Assembly (NCBI RefSeq): GCF_013185185.1
Contig: NZ_JAAZWE010000001.1
Coordinates: 372,001-436,000 of the forward strand
DNA: 64,000 bases
Reading direction: 5' to 3'
Source of the DNA: Saccharibacillus endophyticus
GTDB lineage: Bacteria > Bacillota > Bacilli > Paenibacillales > Paenibacillaceae
The translations under genes were made by a program, and so were the position numbers. The notes below the pieces were generated by a model that was not told where the DNA came from, made no database searches, and was given only the letters and a program-made list of their open reading frames with translations. Position 1 is the first letter of the stretch; each line of letters opens with the position of its first letter. Positions 55,496-63,533 of this stretch are shown here, piece after piece.

Positions 55496-57943
55496 TTATT
55501 CTTCGATCGGCGTCTTTTTGAAATCCGTCCGCTGAGGGGAATAGGGTTGGATCGGGACGTTGATCATCGAGATCGGGATTTCGAGATGCTGGCCGGTTTG
55601 GATGCCGTAAGGCGTATCGAGCTTATTGACGCGCAGCAGGTCGTCGACGCTCATGTCGTATTTGTCGGCGATATAGCCGACGGTTTCGCCGCCGGCGACG
55701 AGGTGCTGTTTGCGGAGCTTTTCGATCCGGCAGGCGGACTGCTTGAACGTCGGCTGCTTGGACAGCGGGTCGACGAAATCGGCGGTCAGGTCGTTGGCGG
55801 CCTGATTGCTTTCCCAACTGCCGAAGTGGAACGGAACGAATACGAGGCCCGGTTGAACGGCGTCGCCGATTTTGGCCGGGACTTCGATCCGGCCGCGCGG
55901 CGAAACGATACGGATCACTTCGCCTTCGACGATGCCGAGCTTCGCCGCATCGGTTTCGTTCACTTCGACGTAACCGTGCGGAGCGGCGGCTTGCAGATAA
56001 GGCGAGCGTCCGGTCTTGGTGCGCGTATGCCAATGCCAAACGAGCCGTCCGGTCGTCAGCCACATCGGGAAGTCGCCGCCGGGCTGCTCGGACGGCGGAT
56101 TATAGCGGGTCGCATGGAAAATGGCGCGTCCGTCGGCTTGCTTTTCCTCGTATTCGGCACGGGTCAAAGCGCGGCCCGTGAATTGGTTTTTCGTATAGCT
56201 CTGGGCATAATCGGTCGACGTCGGGAATTTGAAATCTTCGTACAGCCGTACGGTGCCTTCCGGACGCTCCGCCGTAGCCGGCCAGCGCAGACCGTTATGT
56301 TTTTCCAGCAGGTCGTACGTCATGCCGGTCATGTCGCTCGGACGTCCGCGCGAGACGGTTTTCCATTCTTCGAATGCTTCTTCCGGCGTCGAATAACCGA
56401 TCAGCGGCTGTCCGTCTTTGTCTCGGAAGTCCATTCGTTTCGAAAAGTCGATCAAGATATCCAGGTCGGTTCGTACGCCTTCGGGCGGATTCACCGCTTT
56501 GCGCAGCAAGTTGATGCGACGGTCGGCGTTTTCCATCGTGCCTTCTTTTTCGCCCCACATGGCGGCAGGGAGGACGACGTCGGCCACTTTGGACGTCTCG
56601 GTCAGGAAATGGTCCTGCATGATGACGAACACTTTTTCCAGCGCGGCCTTCGCCCGTTTGCGGTTCGGCAGGGAAACGAGCGGGTTGGTGCCGATATTCC
56701 AGAACACGTCGATTTGATCCTGCTCGATCATCTCCAGCTGTTCCTCGATCCCTTTTTCCGGGCCGGCCGGAAAAAGGGATTCTTCGACGTTCCACAGATC
56801 CGCCATCTCCTGCAAATGCTGCGGGTTCATCGGGTTGCGGTTGGCGGGATAGGTCCCTACGCCGCCGACCGTGCGGTTGGCCGACGAGCTGGGCTGTCCG
56901 GCCATATGCAGCGGTCCGCTGCCCGGCTTGCCGATCAGGCCGCGAGCCAGATGCATATTGTTGATCGCCACGCAGGCCGTCGTCGCGTCCGCGCTTTGAA
57001 AAGCGCCTTGCAGCGTGGTCGTCACGAGCGTCGGGGTCTCGGACAGCACGCGCCCGGCTTCAAGCAGCGTATCGACCGGAATTCCGGTGACCTCCGACGT
57101 GCGTTCGGGCGTCCATTCCTCCAGCGCGCCGCGCATATCGTCGAAGCCGATCGTGTAGTTCGCGATAAACTCTTCGTCGGCCGCGCCGTTTTCCAGCATC
57201 AGGCGAAGCAGACCGTTCAGCAGCGGCACGTTGGTCCCCGGACGAAGCTGCAAATGCAGATCGGCGCCGCGCACGGTCAGCGTGCGGCGAGGGTCGACGG
57301 CGATGATGTACGGTTTGCCGATGCGGGCTTTGCGGTCCATAATGCGTTCGTGCAGCACCGTGCCGGTCTCGGCGACGTTATGACCGAACAGCATCAGCGT
57401 CTCCGTCTCGTCGATGTCTTCGTACGAAGCCGGCGCGCCGTCCGCTCCGAACGATTGCAGCAGGCAGAACTCCGTGGTCGCGGTGCACAGACGGGTGTTG
57501 GCGTCCAGCAGATGGGTGCCGATCGCTGCGCGGCCGACTTTGGCGATCGTATAGTAATCTTCGAGGAACGCTTGGCCGGTCGAGTAGATCGCGATGCCGT
57601 TCGGGCCTTTTTTCTCAATCGTTTCTTTCATTTTGTTCACGATCAGATCCATCGCTTCGTCCCAGCTCGCCGGGACCAGCTCGCCGAGATCGTTGCGGAT
57701 CAGCGGGGAAAGCAGGCGGTCGGGACTTGAATTGGCCTGCCACTGATTTTCGCCTTTCGGTCCGAGCCGTCCGCGGTTGATCGAATGCTTGCCGTTGCCG
57801 CGGATGCCGACGATCTGCTCGTCTTTGACCGCGATCTCGCAGCCGCAGCCGACCGAACAGAGGTTGCAGGTGCTGTACACCCAGCGGTCGACCTCGCCTT
57901 GGCTGTATACGTTCATATCGATCCGTTCGTTTTGCCAGCTCAT
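55496..57943 (-). CDS. Molybdopterin oxidoreductase (formate dehydrogenase/nitrate reductase-like) with C-terminal LysM
   Basis: Large molybdoenzyme of 815 residues. The N terminus has STCNLCSVGCGC, three or four cysteines of a 4Fe-4S site, but the usual fourth ligand appears as Gly in GRLGPKGE. The likely molybdenum-ligand region is ANTRLCTATTEFC, closer to the Nas/Nap type than to a selenocysteine formate dehydrogenase. The molybdopterin dinucleotide-binding domain ends near residue 735 and is followed by a LysM-like domain (about 746-790, ETVGYIADKYDMSVDDLLRVN). There is no Tat signal. The ATG at 57943 (GGGAGG upstream) overlaps the stop of the preceding gene by four bases. Substrate unresolved. 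Confidence 0.85.
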   Translation of the reverse strand: MSWQNERIDMNVYSQGEVDRWVYSTCNLCSVGCGCEIAVKDEQIVGIRGNGKHSINRGRLGPKGENQWQANSSPDRLLSPLIRNDLGELVPASWDEAMDLIVNKMKETIEKKGPNGIAIYSTGQAFLEDYYTIAKVGRAAIGTHLLDANTRLCTATTEFCLLQSFGADGAPASYEDIDETETLMLFGHNVAETGTVLHERIMDRKARIGKPYIIAVDPRRTLTVRGADLHLQLRPGTNVPLLNGLLRLMLENGAADEEFIANYTIGFDDMRGALEEWTPERTSEVTGIPVDTLLEAGRVLSETPTLVTTTLQGAFQSADATTACVAINNMHLARGLIGKPGSGPLHMAGQPSSSANRTVGGVGTYPANRNPMNPQHLQEMADLWNVEESLFPAGPEKGIEEQLEMIEQDQIDVFWNIGTNPLVSLPNRKRAKAALEKVFVIMQDHFLTETSKVADVVLPAAMWGEKEGTMENADRRINLLRKAVNPPEGVRTDLDILIDFSKRMDFRDKDGQPLIGYSTPEEAFEEWKTVSRGRPSDMTGMTYDLLEKHNGLRWPATAERPEGTVRLYEDFKFPTSTDYAQSYTKNQFTGRALTRAEYEEKQADGRAIFHATRYNPPSEQPGGDFPMWLTTGRLVWHWHTRTKTGRSPYLQAAAPHGYVEVNETDAAKLGIVEGEVIRIVSPRGRIEVPAKIGDAVQPGLVFVPFHFGSWESNQAANDLTADFVDPLSKQPTFKQSACRIEKLRKQHLVAGGETVGYIADKYDMSVDDLLRVNKLDTPYGIQTGQHLEIPISMINVPIQPYSPQRTDFKKTPIEE

Positions 57944-58371
57944 CGTACGCCTCCCGTCTGCGGTCGGTAAAGCACCGGCACGATGTATTTGCTGGTGTCG
58001 TCGCCGTAGGCGTTTTCGATCTCCGCCGCCGCTTCGGTCAATGTCTTTTTGATGCCGGGAAAACGGTTCTCCAGTTTGGCCGCTTCTTCGGAGTCCGCGT
58101 GATCCATCCAATCGACGGCGCGGAGCCAAGCGCGGAAGGTCGATTCGACGATCTCGTCGTTCAGGTAGACGACCGAGCAGTCCTTTTTGAAATCTTCCAA
58201 AGCCGGCGAGTCCTGTTTCAGTATAGGAAGCAGATTCCGTAAAGCCTGCCGTTCGTCCTCCAGGGCCGTGCGAAACAAAACGACCAGCGGGTGGCTCATT
58301 TCGGCGGTTTCTTTCAACGTTTGCTCGACTTCCTTGAGTACCGAAGAAAAAAGTGGGTAAAGCTTACTCAT
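57940..58371 (-). CDS. Unknown protein coupled to the molybdoenzyme
   Basis: Soluble, largely helical, acidic protein of 143 residues (for example LKEVEQTLKETAEMSHPLVV near the start) that I do not recognise. It precedes the molybdoenzyme gene with a 4-base overlap (ATGA), so the two are made together, and it may be an accessory or assembly protein. Start at 58371 behind AGGAGGG; a 13-codon longer frame lacks that. It does not obviously match the DUF1641 proteins that accompany formate dehydrogenases in Bacillus. Confidence 0.75.
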   Translation of the reverse strand: MSKLYPLFSSVLKEVEQTLKETAEMSHPLVVLFRTALEDERQALRNLLPILKQDSPALEDFKKDCSVVYLNDEIVESTFRAWLRAVDWMDHADSEEAAKLENRFPGIKKTLTEAAAEIENAYGDDTSKYIVPVLYRPQTGGVR

Positions 58372-58489
58372 GAAATCCCTCCTGTCCGCGTGTTTTTTGT
58401 AAACCGACATATGATTATGCTCAATGTTACATACCCGTTTCGTATTTTTGTTAACAAAAAAATAAAAATTGAAAGGTTTTAATTTTAGA

Positions 58490-58530
58490 TTGCTTTTCGT
58501 ATACGTATGCGATATATTGCATACTATAGT
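58490..58530 (+). promoter_or_regulatory. Promoter and palindromic operator of the GntR gene
   Basis: TTGCTT (58490-58495) and TATATT (58513-58518) are 17 bases apart. The near-perfect palindrome GTATGCGATATATTGCATAC (58505-58524) overlaps the -10, as expected for autorepression by the GntR protein encoded 39 bases downstream. GTATAC just before it may be an extra half-site. Confidence 0.65.
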
Positions 58531-58562
58531 TTGTTGAAACGTTAAGCAAAGGAGGCTTCCTA

Positions 58563-59228
58563 TTGCCCGTTCCTCAAAATTTTAAAGCTCCGGCCCGAAA
58601 GTCCGCCAAAGAAAAAGCGTTCGACCAGATCCAGCGCTGGATCATCGACGGCACCCTTCAGCCGGGCGAAAAATTGCTCGAATCGGAATTAAGCGAATCG
58701 CTCGGCGTAAGCCGCACGCCGATTCGCGAAGCTTTTCAGCTGCTTGAAGTGAAGGGGCTGGTTGCAACTTATCCCGGCAAAGAAACGAAAGTGACGGGAG
58801 TCGAAAAAGAAGATATTTTCAAACTGTATTCTACTTTGGCCGCCCTGCACGCGTCCGCGGCGGAAGTCGCGGCGAAGCTGATCCGTCCCGAACAAATTCG
58901 ACATTTGATCGACTTGAACACGGAATTCGAACGCGCGGTCGGCAGCGACCAACCTTACTTGGCGATGGAGACGGACGAAGAATTTCACAACGCGATCGTC
59001 GAGCTTTCGAGCAATCCGTACACGGCAAGTTTCAGCGATTCGCTTCAAGTGCATATCCGGCGATTAAAATACGTGTTTTTGCGGCAGCCGATCGACTCGA
59101 CGCAGGCTTCGGTCGACGAACACTTCGCGATCATCCGCGCTTTTCAAAACCGCGATGCCGCAGCCGCCCACGAAGCCATGAAGCAGAATTTGATCCGTCC
59201 GATGCGCGAACTGGAACATCTGATTTAA
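58563..59228 (+). CDS. GntR family regulator, FadR/FCD subfamily
   Basis: Regulator of 221 residues: an N-terminal winged helix (about 15-80; LLESELSESLGVSRTPIREAFQLLEVKG) and an all-helical FCD ligand domain (90-215) with metal-site histidines in EFHNAIVELSSN and VDEHFAIIRAF. The start is a TTG, 7 bases after AAAGGAGG. Only 27 bases separate it from ilvD, so it probably controls that gene and itself. Known ligands of this subfamily are small organic acids, which makes an acid related to the IlvD product plausible. Confidence 0.9.
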   Translation: MPVPQNFKAPARKSAKEKAFDQIQRWIIDGTLQPGEKLLESELSESLGVSRTPIREAFQLLEVKGLVATYPGKETKVTGVEKEDIFKLYSTLAALHASAAEVAAKLIRPEQIRHLIDLNTEFERAVGSDQPYLAMETDEEFHNAIVELSSNPYTASFSDSLQVHIRRLKYVFLRQPIDSTQASVDEHFAIIRAFQNRDAAAAHEAMKQNLIRPMRELEHLI

Positions 59229-59255
59229 TACCTCAACAGACGGGAGCAAACCAAA

Positions 59256-60962
59256 ATGGAAAACACCAACAACGGCGAACAAAAAGACTTGAGAATCCGC
59301 AGCAAAGTCATCAGCGAGGGCGCGAATCGGGTACCGAACCGGGCCATGCTGCGCGCGGTAGGCTTCACCGACGAAGATTTCAAAAAACCGATGATCGGCG
59401 TGGCCAGCACCTGGAGCGAAGTGACGCCGTGCAATATGCATATCAACGATCTTGCTTTCAAAGCGAAACAAGGCGTTAAAGAAAACGGCGGAGCGCCGCT
59501 CGTATTCAATACGATCACCGTGTCCGACGGCATCTCGATGGGGCACGAGGGCATGCTGTTCTCGCTGCCGAGCCGCGAAGCGATCGCCGATTCGATCGAG
59601 ATCGTGGCGGGAGCGGAACGCTTCGACGGCCTGGTGGCGGTCGGCGGCTGCGACAAGAACACGCCGGCCTGCCTCATGGCGATCGGACGGCTGAACGTTC
59701 CGTCCGTATACGTGTACGGCGGAACGATCCAACCCGGCATTCTCGACGGCAAAAAGATCGATATCGTATCCGCGTTCGAAGCCGTCGGCCAGTACCAGGA
59801 AGGGAAAATGACCGACGAAGAGTTGAAAAAGGTCGAGTGCAGCGCTTGTCCGGGTCCCGGCGCGTGCGGCGGCATGTACACGGCCAACACGATGGCGGCT
59901 TCCGCCGAAGCAATGGGCATGAGCCTGCCGGGCTCGTCGTCGACGCCCGCCATTTCCCCGGGCAAAGCGGAAGAATGCGAAAGAGCCGGCGCGGCGGTCA
60001 TCAATCTGCTCGAAAAAGGAATTTATCCGCGCGATATCATGACCAAAGAAGCGTTCGAAAACGCGATCACGGTCGTGATGGCTCTGGGCGGTTCCACGAA
60101 CGCGTTCCTGCATTTGCTCGCGATGGCGCATTCGGTCGACGTGGACCTGACGCTGGACGATTTCGAGCGCATCCGGTTGAACGTGCCGCATTTGGCCGAT
60201 TTGAAACCGAGCGGAACGCATGTCATGCAGGATCTGAACGATATCGGCGGCGTGCCGGGCGTCATGAAGATGCTGCTTGAGCGCGGACTGCTGCACGGGG
60301 ACTGCATGACGGTAACGGGCCGGACGTTGGCGGAGAACCTGGCCGACATGCCTTCCTTGGAGGAAGGGCAGGATATTATCCGTTCGTTCGACAATCCGCT
60401 GAAACCGAACGGCCCGCTCGTCGTGCTCAAAGGCAATCTGGCGCCGGACGGCGCCGTAGCCAAAATGTCGGGCATGAAAAAGTCCCGCTTTACCGGCCCG
60501 GCCAAAGTATACGACAGCGAGGACGAGGCTACGGCGGCGATTACGCGAGGCGATATTGTCAAAGGCGACGTGCTGGTTATCCGTTATTGCGGACCGAAAG
60601 GCGGGCCGGGCATGCCGGAAATGCTGTCGGTCACGGCGATGATCGTCGGCAAAGGGCTGGGCGGCGAGGTTGCGCTGATGACGGACGGACGCTTCTCGGG
60701 CGGTTCGCACGGATTCGTGGTGGGACACGTATCGCCGGAAGCTCAAGTCGGAGGTCCGATCGGATTGCTTCGGACCGGCGACATGGTTACGTTCGACAGC
60801 GAAATCCGCGAAGTCAGCATGGACGTGAGCGAGGAAGAGTTGGCAGCGCGCAAGCAAGCTTGGGTGCAGCCGCCGCTTAAGGTATCCTCGGGCGTGTTGG
60901 CGAAGTATGCGCGTCTTGTATCTTCCGCTTCCAAGGGGGCGGTAACGGATTTGTTCGAGTAA
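59256..60962 (+). CDS. ilvD: Dihydroxy-acid dehydratase family protein (IlvD)
   Basis: Iron-sulfur dehydratase of 568 residues; in valine/isoleucine synthesis it converts dihydroxy acids to 2-keto acids. Cluster cysteines are in [10 protein letters not shown] and [31 protein letters not shown] is the conserved C-terminal signature. GGGAG precedes the ATG. It sits beside a GntR-FCD regulator and away from other ilv genes, an arrangement also seen for sugar-acid dehydratases of the same family, so aldonate dehydration cannot be excluded, although the sequence looks like standard IlvD. Confidence 0.92.
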   Translation: MENTNNGEQKDLRIRSKVISEGANRVPNRAMLRAVGFTDEDFKKPMIGVASTWSEVTPCNMHINDLAFKAKQGVKENGGAPLVFNTITVSDGISMGHEGMLFSLPSREAIADSIEIVAGAERFDGLVAVGGCDKNTPACLMAIGRLNVPSVYVYGGTIQPGILDGKKIDIVSAFEAVGQYQEGKMTDEELKKVECSACPGPGACGGMYTANTMAASAEAMGMSLPGSSSTPAISPGKAEECERAGAAVINLLEKGIYPRDIMTKEAFENAITVVMALGGSTNAFLHLLAMAHSVDVDLTLDDFERIRLNVPHLADLKPSGTHVMQDLNDIGGVPGVMKMLLERGLLHGDCMTVTGRTLAENLADMPSLEEGQDIIRSFDNPLKPNGPLVVLKGNLAPDGAVAKMSGMKKSRFTGPAKVYDSEDEATAAITRGDIVKGDVLVIRYCGPKGGPGMPEMLSVTAMIVGKGLGGEVALMTDGRFSGGSHGFVVGHVSPEAQVGGPIGLLRTGDMVTFDSEIREVSMDVSEEELAARKQAWVQPPLKVSSGVLAKYARLVSSASKGAVTDLFE

Positions 60963-61010
60963 CCGTCTTCGTTTATACTTGAATAAACCGTGACTTCGGA
61001 GGGATTGGGA

Positions 61011-61610
61011 TTGACGCAGGATATGACCGAAAAAGAAAAAGCCGCTTCGGGTTTGTTGTACGACAATAATAACGATCCGCAGCTTGTGCGCGAACGCAAC
61101 TACTGCAAGTCGTTATGCTTCGAGCATAATCAACTGAATCCGCTGAAGCAGACCGAACGCGAAGAATTGATCCGCAAGATCGTGGCGGAAGCGAAAGGAC
61201 CGTTCGTGATCGAACAACCTTTCTACTGCGATCTGGGTTATCATATCGAGTTGGGACGAAACTTCTACGCGAATCATAATCTTGTGATTTTGGACGCGGC
61301 CAAAGTAACGTTCGGGGACAATGTGTTTATCGGACCGAACTGCGGCTTTTATGCCGCCGGTCATCCGCTCGACGTCGAGCAGCGCAACGCGGGATTGGAG
61401 TACGCCTATCCGATCGCCGTCGGCGACAACGTCTGGTTCGGCGGCAATGTAGCCGTGATGCCGGGCGTGACGATCGGTTCCGGAAGCGTGATCGGAGCGG
61501 GCAGCGTCGTGAACCGGGATATTCCGCCGGGCGTAATTGCTGCGGGCAATCCGTGCCGGGTCATTCGCGAGATCACGGAGGAAGATCGCAATAAATACAA
61601 ACGGGCCTGA
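61011..61610 (+). CDS. Maltose/galactoside O-acetyltransferase family protein
   Basis: Left-handed beta-helix acetyltransferase of 199 residues, trimeric in known relatives. It has the N-terminal Mac domain (EKEKAASGLLYDNNNDPQL) and hexapeptide repeats ending in VSVVNRDIPPGVIAAGNP-like sequence; the catalytic His is in FYAAGHPLD. It acetylates a sugar with acetyl-CoA. I choose the TTG at 61011, 7 bases after GGAGGG; a GTG at 60990 lies before that site, and an ATG at 61023 is an alternative. Confidence 0.88.
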   Translation: MTQDMTEKEKAASGLLYDNNNDPQLVRERNYCKSLCFEHNQLNPLKQTEREELIRKIVAEAKGPFVIEQPFYCDLGYHIELGRNFYANHNLVILDAAKVTFGDNVFIGPNCGFYAAGHPLDVEQRNAGLEYAYPIAVGDNVWFGGNVAVMPGVTIGSGSVIGAGSVVNRDIPPGVIAAGNPCRVIREITEEDRNKYKRA

Positions 61611-61648
61611 CGATGCTGGGACACGAGGCAGCCGATCGACTCGAACAA

Positions 61649-61684
61649 AAGACGCGTATCCTTTTAGGGAAACGCGTCTTTTTG
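61649..61684 (+). terminator. Rho-independent terminator
   Basis: AAGACGCGT (61649-61657) pairs perfectly with ACGCGTCTT (61672-61680), followed by TTT. Confidence 0.8.
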
Positions 61685-61723
61685 GCGTATGCGGAGAATT
61701 CGCGATTGCATCCAAAAAGAAGC

Positions 61724-61752
61724 TTGACATGAAACGCGTTTCACGCGATAAA
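61724..61752 (+). promoter_or_regulatory. Promoter with LacI-family operator in its spacer
   Basis: TTGACA (61724-61729) and GATAAA (61747-61752) are 17 bases apart, and the spacer holds the perfect 14-base palindrome TGAAACGCGTTTCA (61730-61743). Symmetrical operators with central CG steps are typical of LacI/GalR-family repressors. Placement between -35 and -10 predicts tight repression of the HAD phosphatase gene. No LacI-type gene is in the window. Confidence 0.7.
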
Positions 61753-61820
61753 GTAAAAATGCAACTTCATAAAGGATATTTAAAAAGTGTATAAACGAAG
61801 CGGAAACGAGGAGGAAGATC

Positions 61821-62633
61821 ATGTTCAAGCTGGTGGTTAGCGATCTGGACGGGACATTTTTGAATAACGAAGGCGATTTCGATCGGGAGCGCTTTGCGGA
61901 CGTATACGCGCAGATGCAGAAGCAGGGCGTTCAGTTCGCGGCTTGCACGGGCAAGCAATGCGAGCGGGTAGAAGAACTGTTCGAAGGGTTCGACGGCATC
62001 TGGATTCTCGGCGACAGCGCGACCCGAATCAAGCGGGACGGTAAAGTAGTGCAGGAGTTCGCGCTGGCTCGGGAACTGGCTTTGGAATCCGTTGCCGAGA
62101 TCGAAGACTTCGACCTCAACATGATCATTATCGCTTGCACCGGAGACGCGGCTTACGTGCGCGATACGCTTCCGGATCACGAATACGACCTGGTAAAGCG
62201 TTCGTACCGCGAAGTCATTCGGGTGTCCTCGTTCGACCGAGTGCCGGGCTCTTTCGTCAAAGTCACCGTATTCGACGCGGAAGGACGCAGCGCGGATCTT
62301 CGGCGCAAGGTCGAGAACAAGCTCGGCGGTCAAATGTATGTCGTGGACTCCGAGCCGCGCTGGCTGGATATTACGGCGCTCGGCACGCACAAAGGCGAGA
62401 CGGTCATGAAACTTCAGCAGATGCTAGGCGCCACGCGCGAAGAAACGTTGTCGTTCGGCGACGGGGAGAACGACGTCGAGCTGATGCGGATCGCAGAGTT
62501 CAGTTTCGCGGTAAGCAATGCCTGCGACAATACAAAGGCAGCAGCAGCATTTGTCGCGAAGTCCAATGTCGAAGACGGCGTGCTGCTGACGGTGGAAAAA
62601 CTGCTGCGTTTGCAGGCACGGGCGCGCCTTTGA
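61821..62633 (+). CDS. Cof-type HAD-IIB phosphatase
   Basis: Cytoplasmic sugar-phosphate or similar phosphatase of 270 residues. HAD motifs are DLDGTFL (nucleophile and acid Asp residues), ACTGKQ, Lys in THKGETVMKL, and GDGENDVELM near residue 214. A cap domain occupies about 85-185. GAGGAGGAAG precedes the ATG. The LacI-type operator in its promoter suggests sugar-inducible expression. Substrate unknown. Confidence 0.9.
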   Translation: MFKLVVSDLDGTFLNNEGDFDRERFADVYAQMQKQGVQFAACTGKQCERVEELFEGFDGIWILGDSATRIKRDGKVVQEFALARELALESVAEIEDFDLNMIIIACTGDAAYVRDTLPDHEYDLVKRSYREVIRVSSFDRVPGSFVKVTVFDAEGRSADLRRKVENKLGGQMYVVDSEPRWLDITALGTHKGETVMKLQQMLGATREETLSFGDGENDVELMRIAEFSFAVSNACDNTKAAAAFVAKSNVEDGVLLTVEKLLRLQARARL

Positions 62634-62676
62634 TTCTTTGCCATTTCTCCGCAGTCTATATGCGATCCGTCATATG

Positions 62677-62706
62677 GCGTCCGCTTCCGCGGGCGCTTCT
62701 TTTTCG
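62677..62706 (+). terminator. Rho-independent terminator
   Basis: GCGTCCGC (62677-62684) pairs with GCGGGCGC (62689-62696) with one G-T pair around TTCC, followed by TTCTTTTTC. Confidence 0.7.
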
Positions 62707-62767
62707 GCTTTGTTATACTGAATAAGAATAGATCGGCGAAGACAAGAAAAGAAGGTGAACCGGAAAC

Positions 62768-63124
62768 ATGAACAAACAAGACCTGATCGACCACTGCCTG
62801 AACTACCCCGGCGTGTACGAAGATTATCCGTTCGACGAGAGCTGGACCGTCATGCGGCATGGCGCCAACAAAAAATCGTTCGCGTTCATTTACGTACGTG
62901 AAGGTCATGATTGCGCCAATCTCAAATGCGAGCCCATGAGGGCGGCGATGCTGCGCGATCTGCACGAAGACATCAAGCCGGGTTATCATATGAACAAAGA
63001 ACATTGGAACACGGTAATTTTGGACAGGCAGTTGGAGGAAGAAGATATTTTCGACTTGGTACGGCACAGTTTCGAGTTGACCCGGCCCAAAATTCCGAAA
63101 AAGCGGCAGCAGTCGGATTTTTGA
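62768..63124 (+). CDS. MmcQ/YjbR family protein
   Basis: Small soluble protein of 118 residues with the family's CyaY-like fold, recognised by HCLNYPGVYEDYPFDESWTVM, ANLKCEPMRAAMLR and YHMNKEHWNTVIL. It is proposed to bind DNA in some relatives, but no activity is firmly established. GAAGGTGA lies about 10 bases upstream of the ATG. Confidence 0.88.
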   Translation: MNKQDLIDHCLNYPGVYEDYPFDESWTVMRHGANKKSFAFIYVREGHDCANLKCEPMRAAMLRDLHEDIKPGYHMNKEHWNTVILDRQLEEEDIFDLVRHSFELTRPKIPKKRQQSDF

Positions 63125-63223
63125 ACAAGTCTTGAACGGATCGCTGCCCCAAAATCAGTTCAAAGCGGCTTTTGCGGGGTTATCGTATAGTAAGAACCCG
63201 CAAATGCGAAAGGAGGAGAACCC

Positions 63224-63364
63224 ATGAACAAGACGCTGCGTGTGCTGGCTGCCGCCGGATTGCTTGCGACGATGATCGGCTGCGGTTCGGACGACGACAA
63301 CGATATGAACGATATGGACGATGCGGAGCATCAGCAGATGGACGATCAAGACGACAATGATTGA
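63224..63364 (+). CDS. Tiny aspartate-rich lipoprotein, 46 residues
   Basis: Short frame with a lipoprotein-like signal (basic MNKTLR start, hydrophobic stretch, lipobox-like MIGC with Cys20) followed by 26 residues that are almost half Asp (DDDNDMNDMDDAEHQQMDDQ). AAAGGAGG 5-6 bases before the ATG gives strong support. After processing only the acidic tail remains outside the membrane, possibly binding cations. Function unknown. Confidence 0.68.
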   Translation: MNKTLRVLAAAGLLATMIGCGSDDDNDMNDMDDAEHQQMDDQDDND

Positions 63365-63432
63365 AACTAAAAGCTTGACAACCTTGCCTTTACTTGATCA
63401 AGCTGCTGAGATCTGCCGAAACGCATAAAAAA

Positions 63433-63490
63433 AGCTGTCGGAACAATGCCGACAGCTTCGAAGCAGCGAAGGGTTTCGCTGCTTTTTTGT
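63433..63490. terminator. Two adjacent terminator hairpins
   Basis: AGCTGTCGG/CCGACAGCT (63433-63441, 63449-63457) and AGCAGCGAA/TTCGCTGCT (63462-63470, 63474-63482), followed by a long T run. They separate the acidic lipoprotein from the convergent transporter gene. Confidence 0.82.
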
Positions 63491-63533
63491 TTTTTTTTGG
63501 GTTATCGTCCTTGAAGATCGAAGCAATCCCGGT

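Noticed and set aside
55547..57730. A 727-codon plus-strand frame opposite the molybdoenzyme
   Set aside because: It is a codon-bias shadow: the minus strand carries cluster, molybdenum and LysM motifs, whereas this frame has none and begins without a ribosome binding site.
58448..58457. TTGTTAACAA as an Fnr- or Rex-type site before the molybdoenzyme operon
   Set aside because: It is a perfect 10-base palindrome, but it lies in an AT-rich stretch, matches neither the Fnr nor the Rex consensus, and no promoter could be placed beside it.
59064..60857. A 597-codon antisense frame over ilvD
   Set aside because: The composition is that of a shadow frame; the ilvD signatures on the plus strand are unambiguous.
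60963..61010. A riboswitch or T-box controlling ilvD or its neighbour
   Set aside because: Only 27 bases precede ilvD and 48 bases follow it, too short for a T-box, and no conserved T-box sequence is present.
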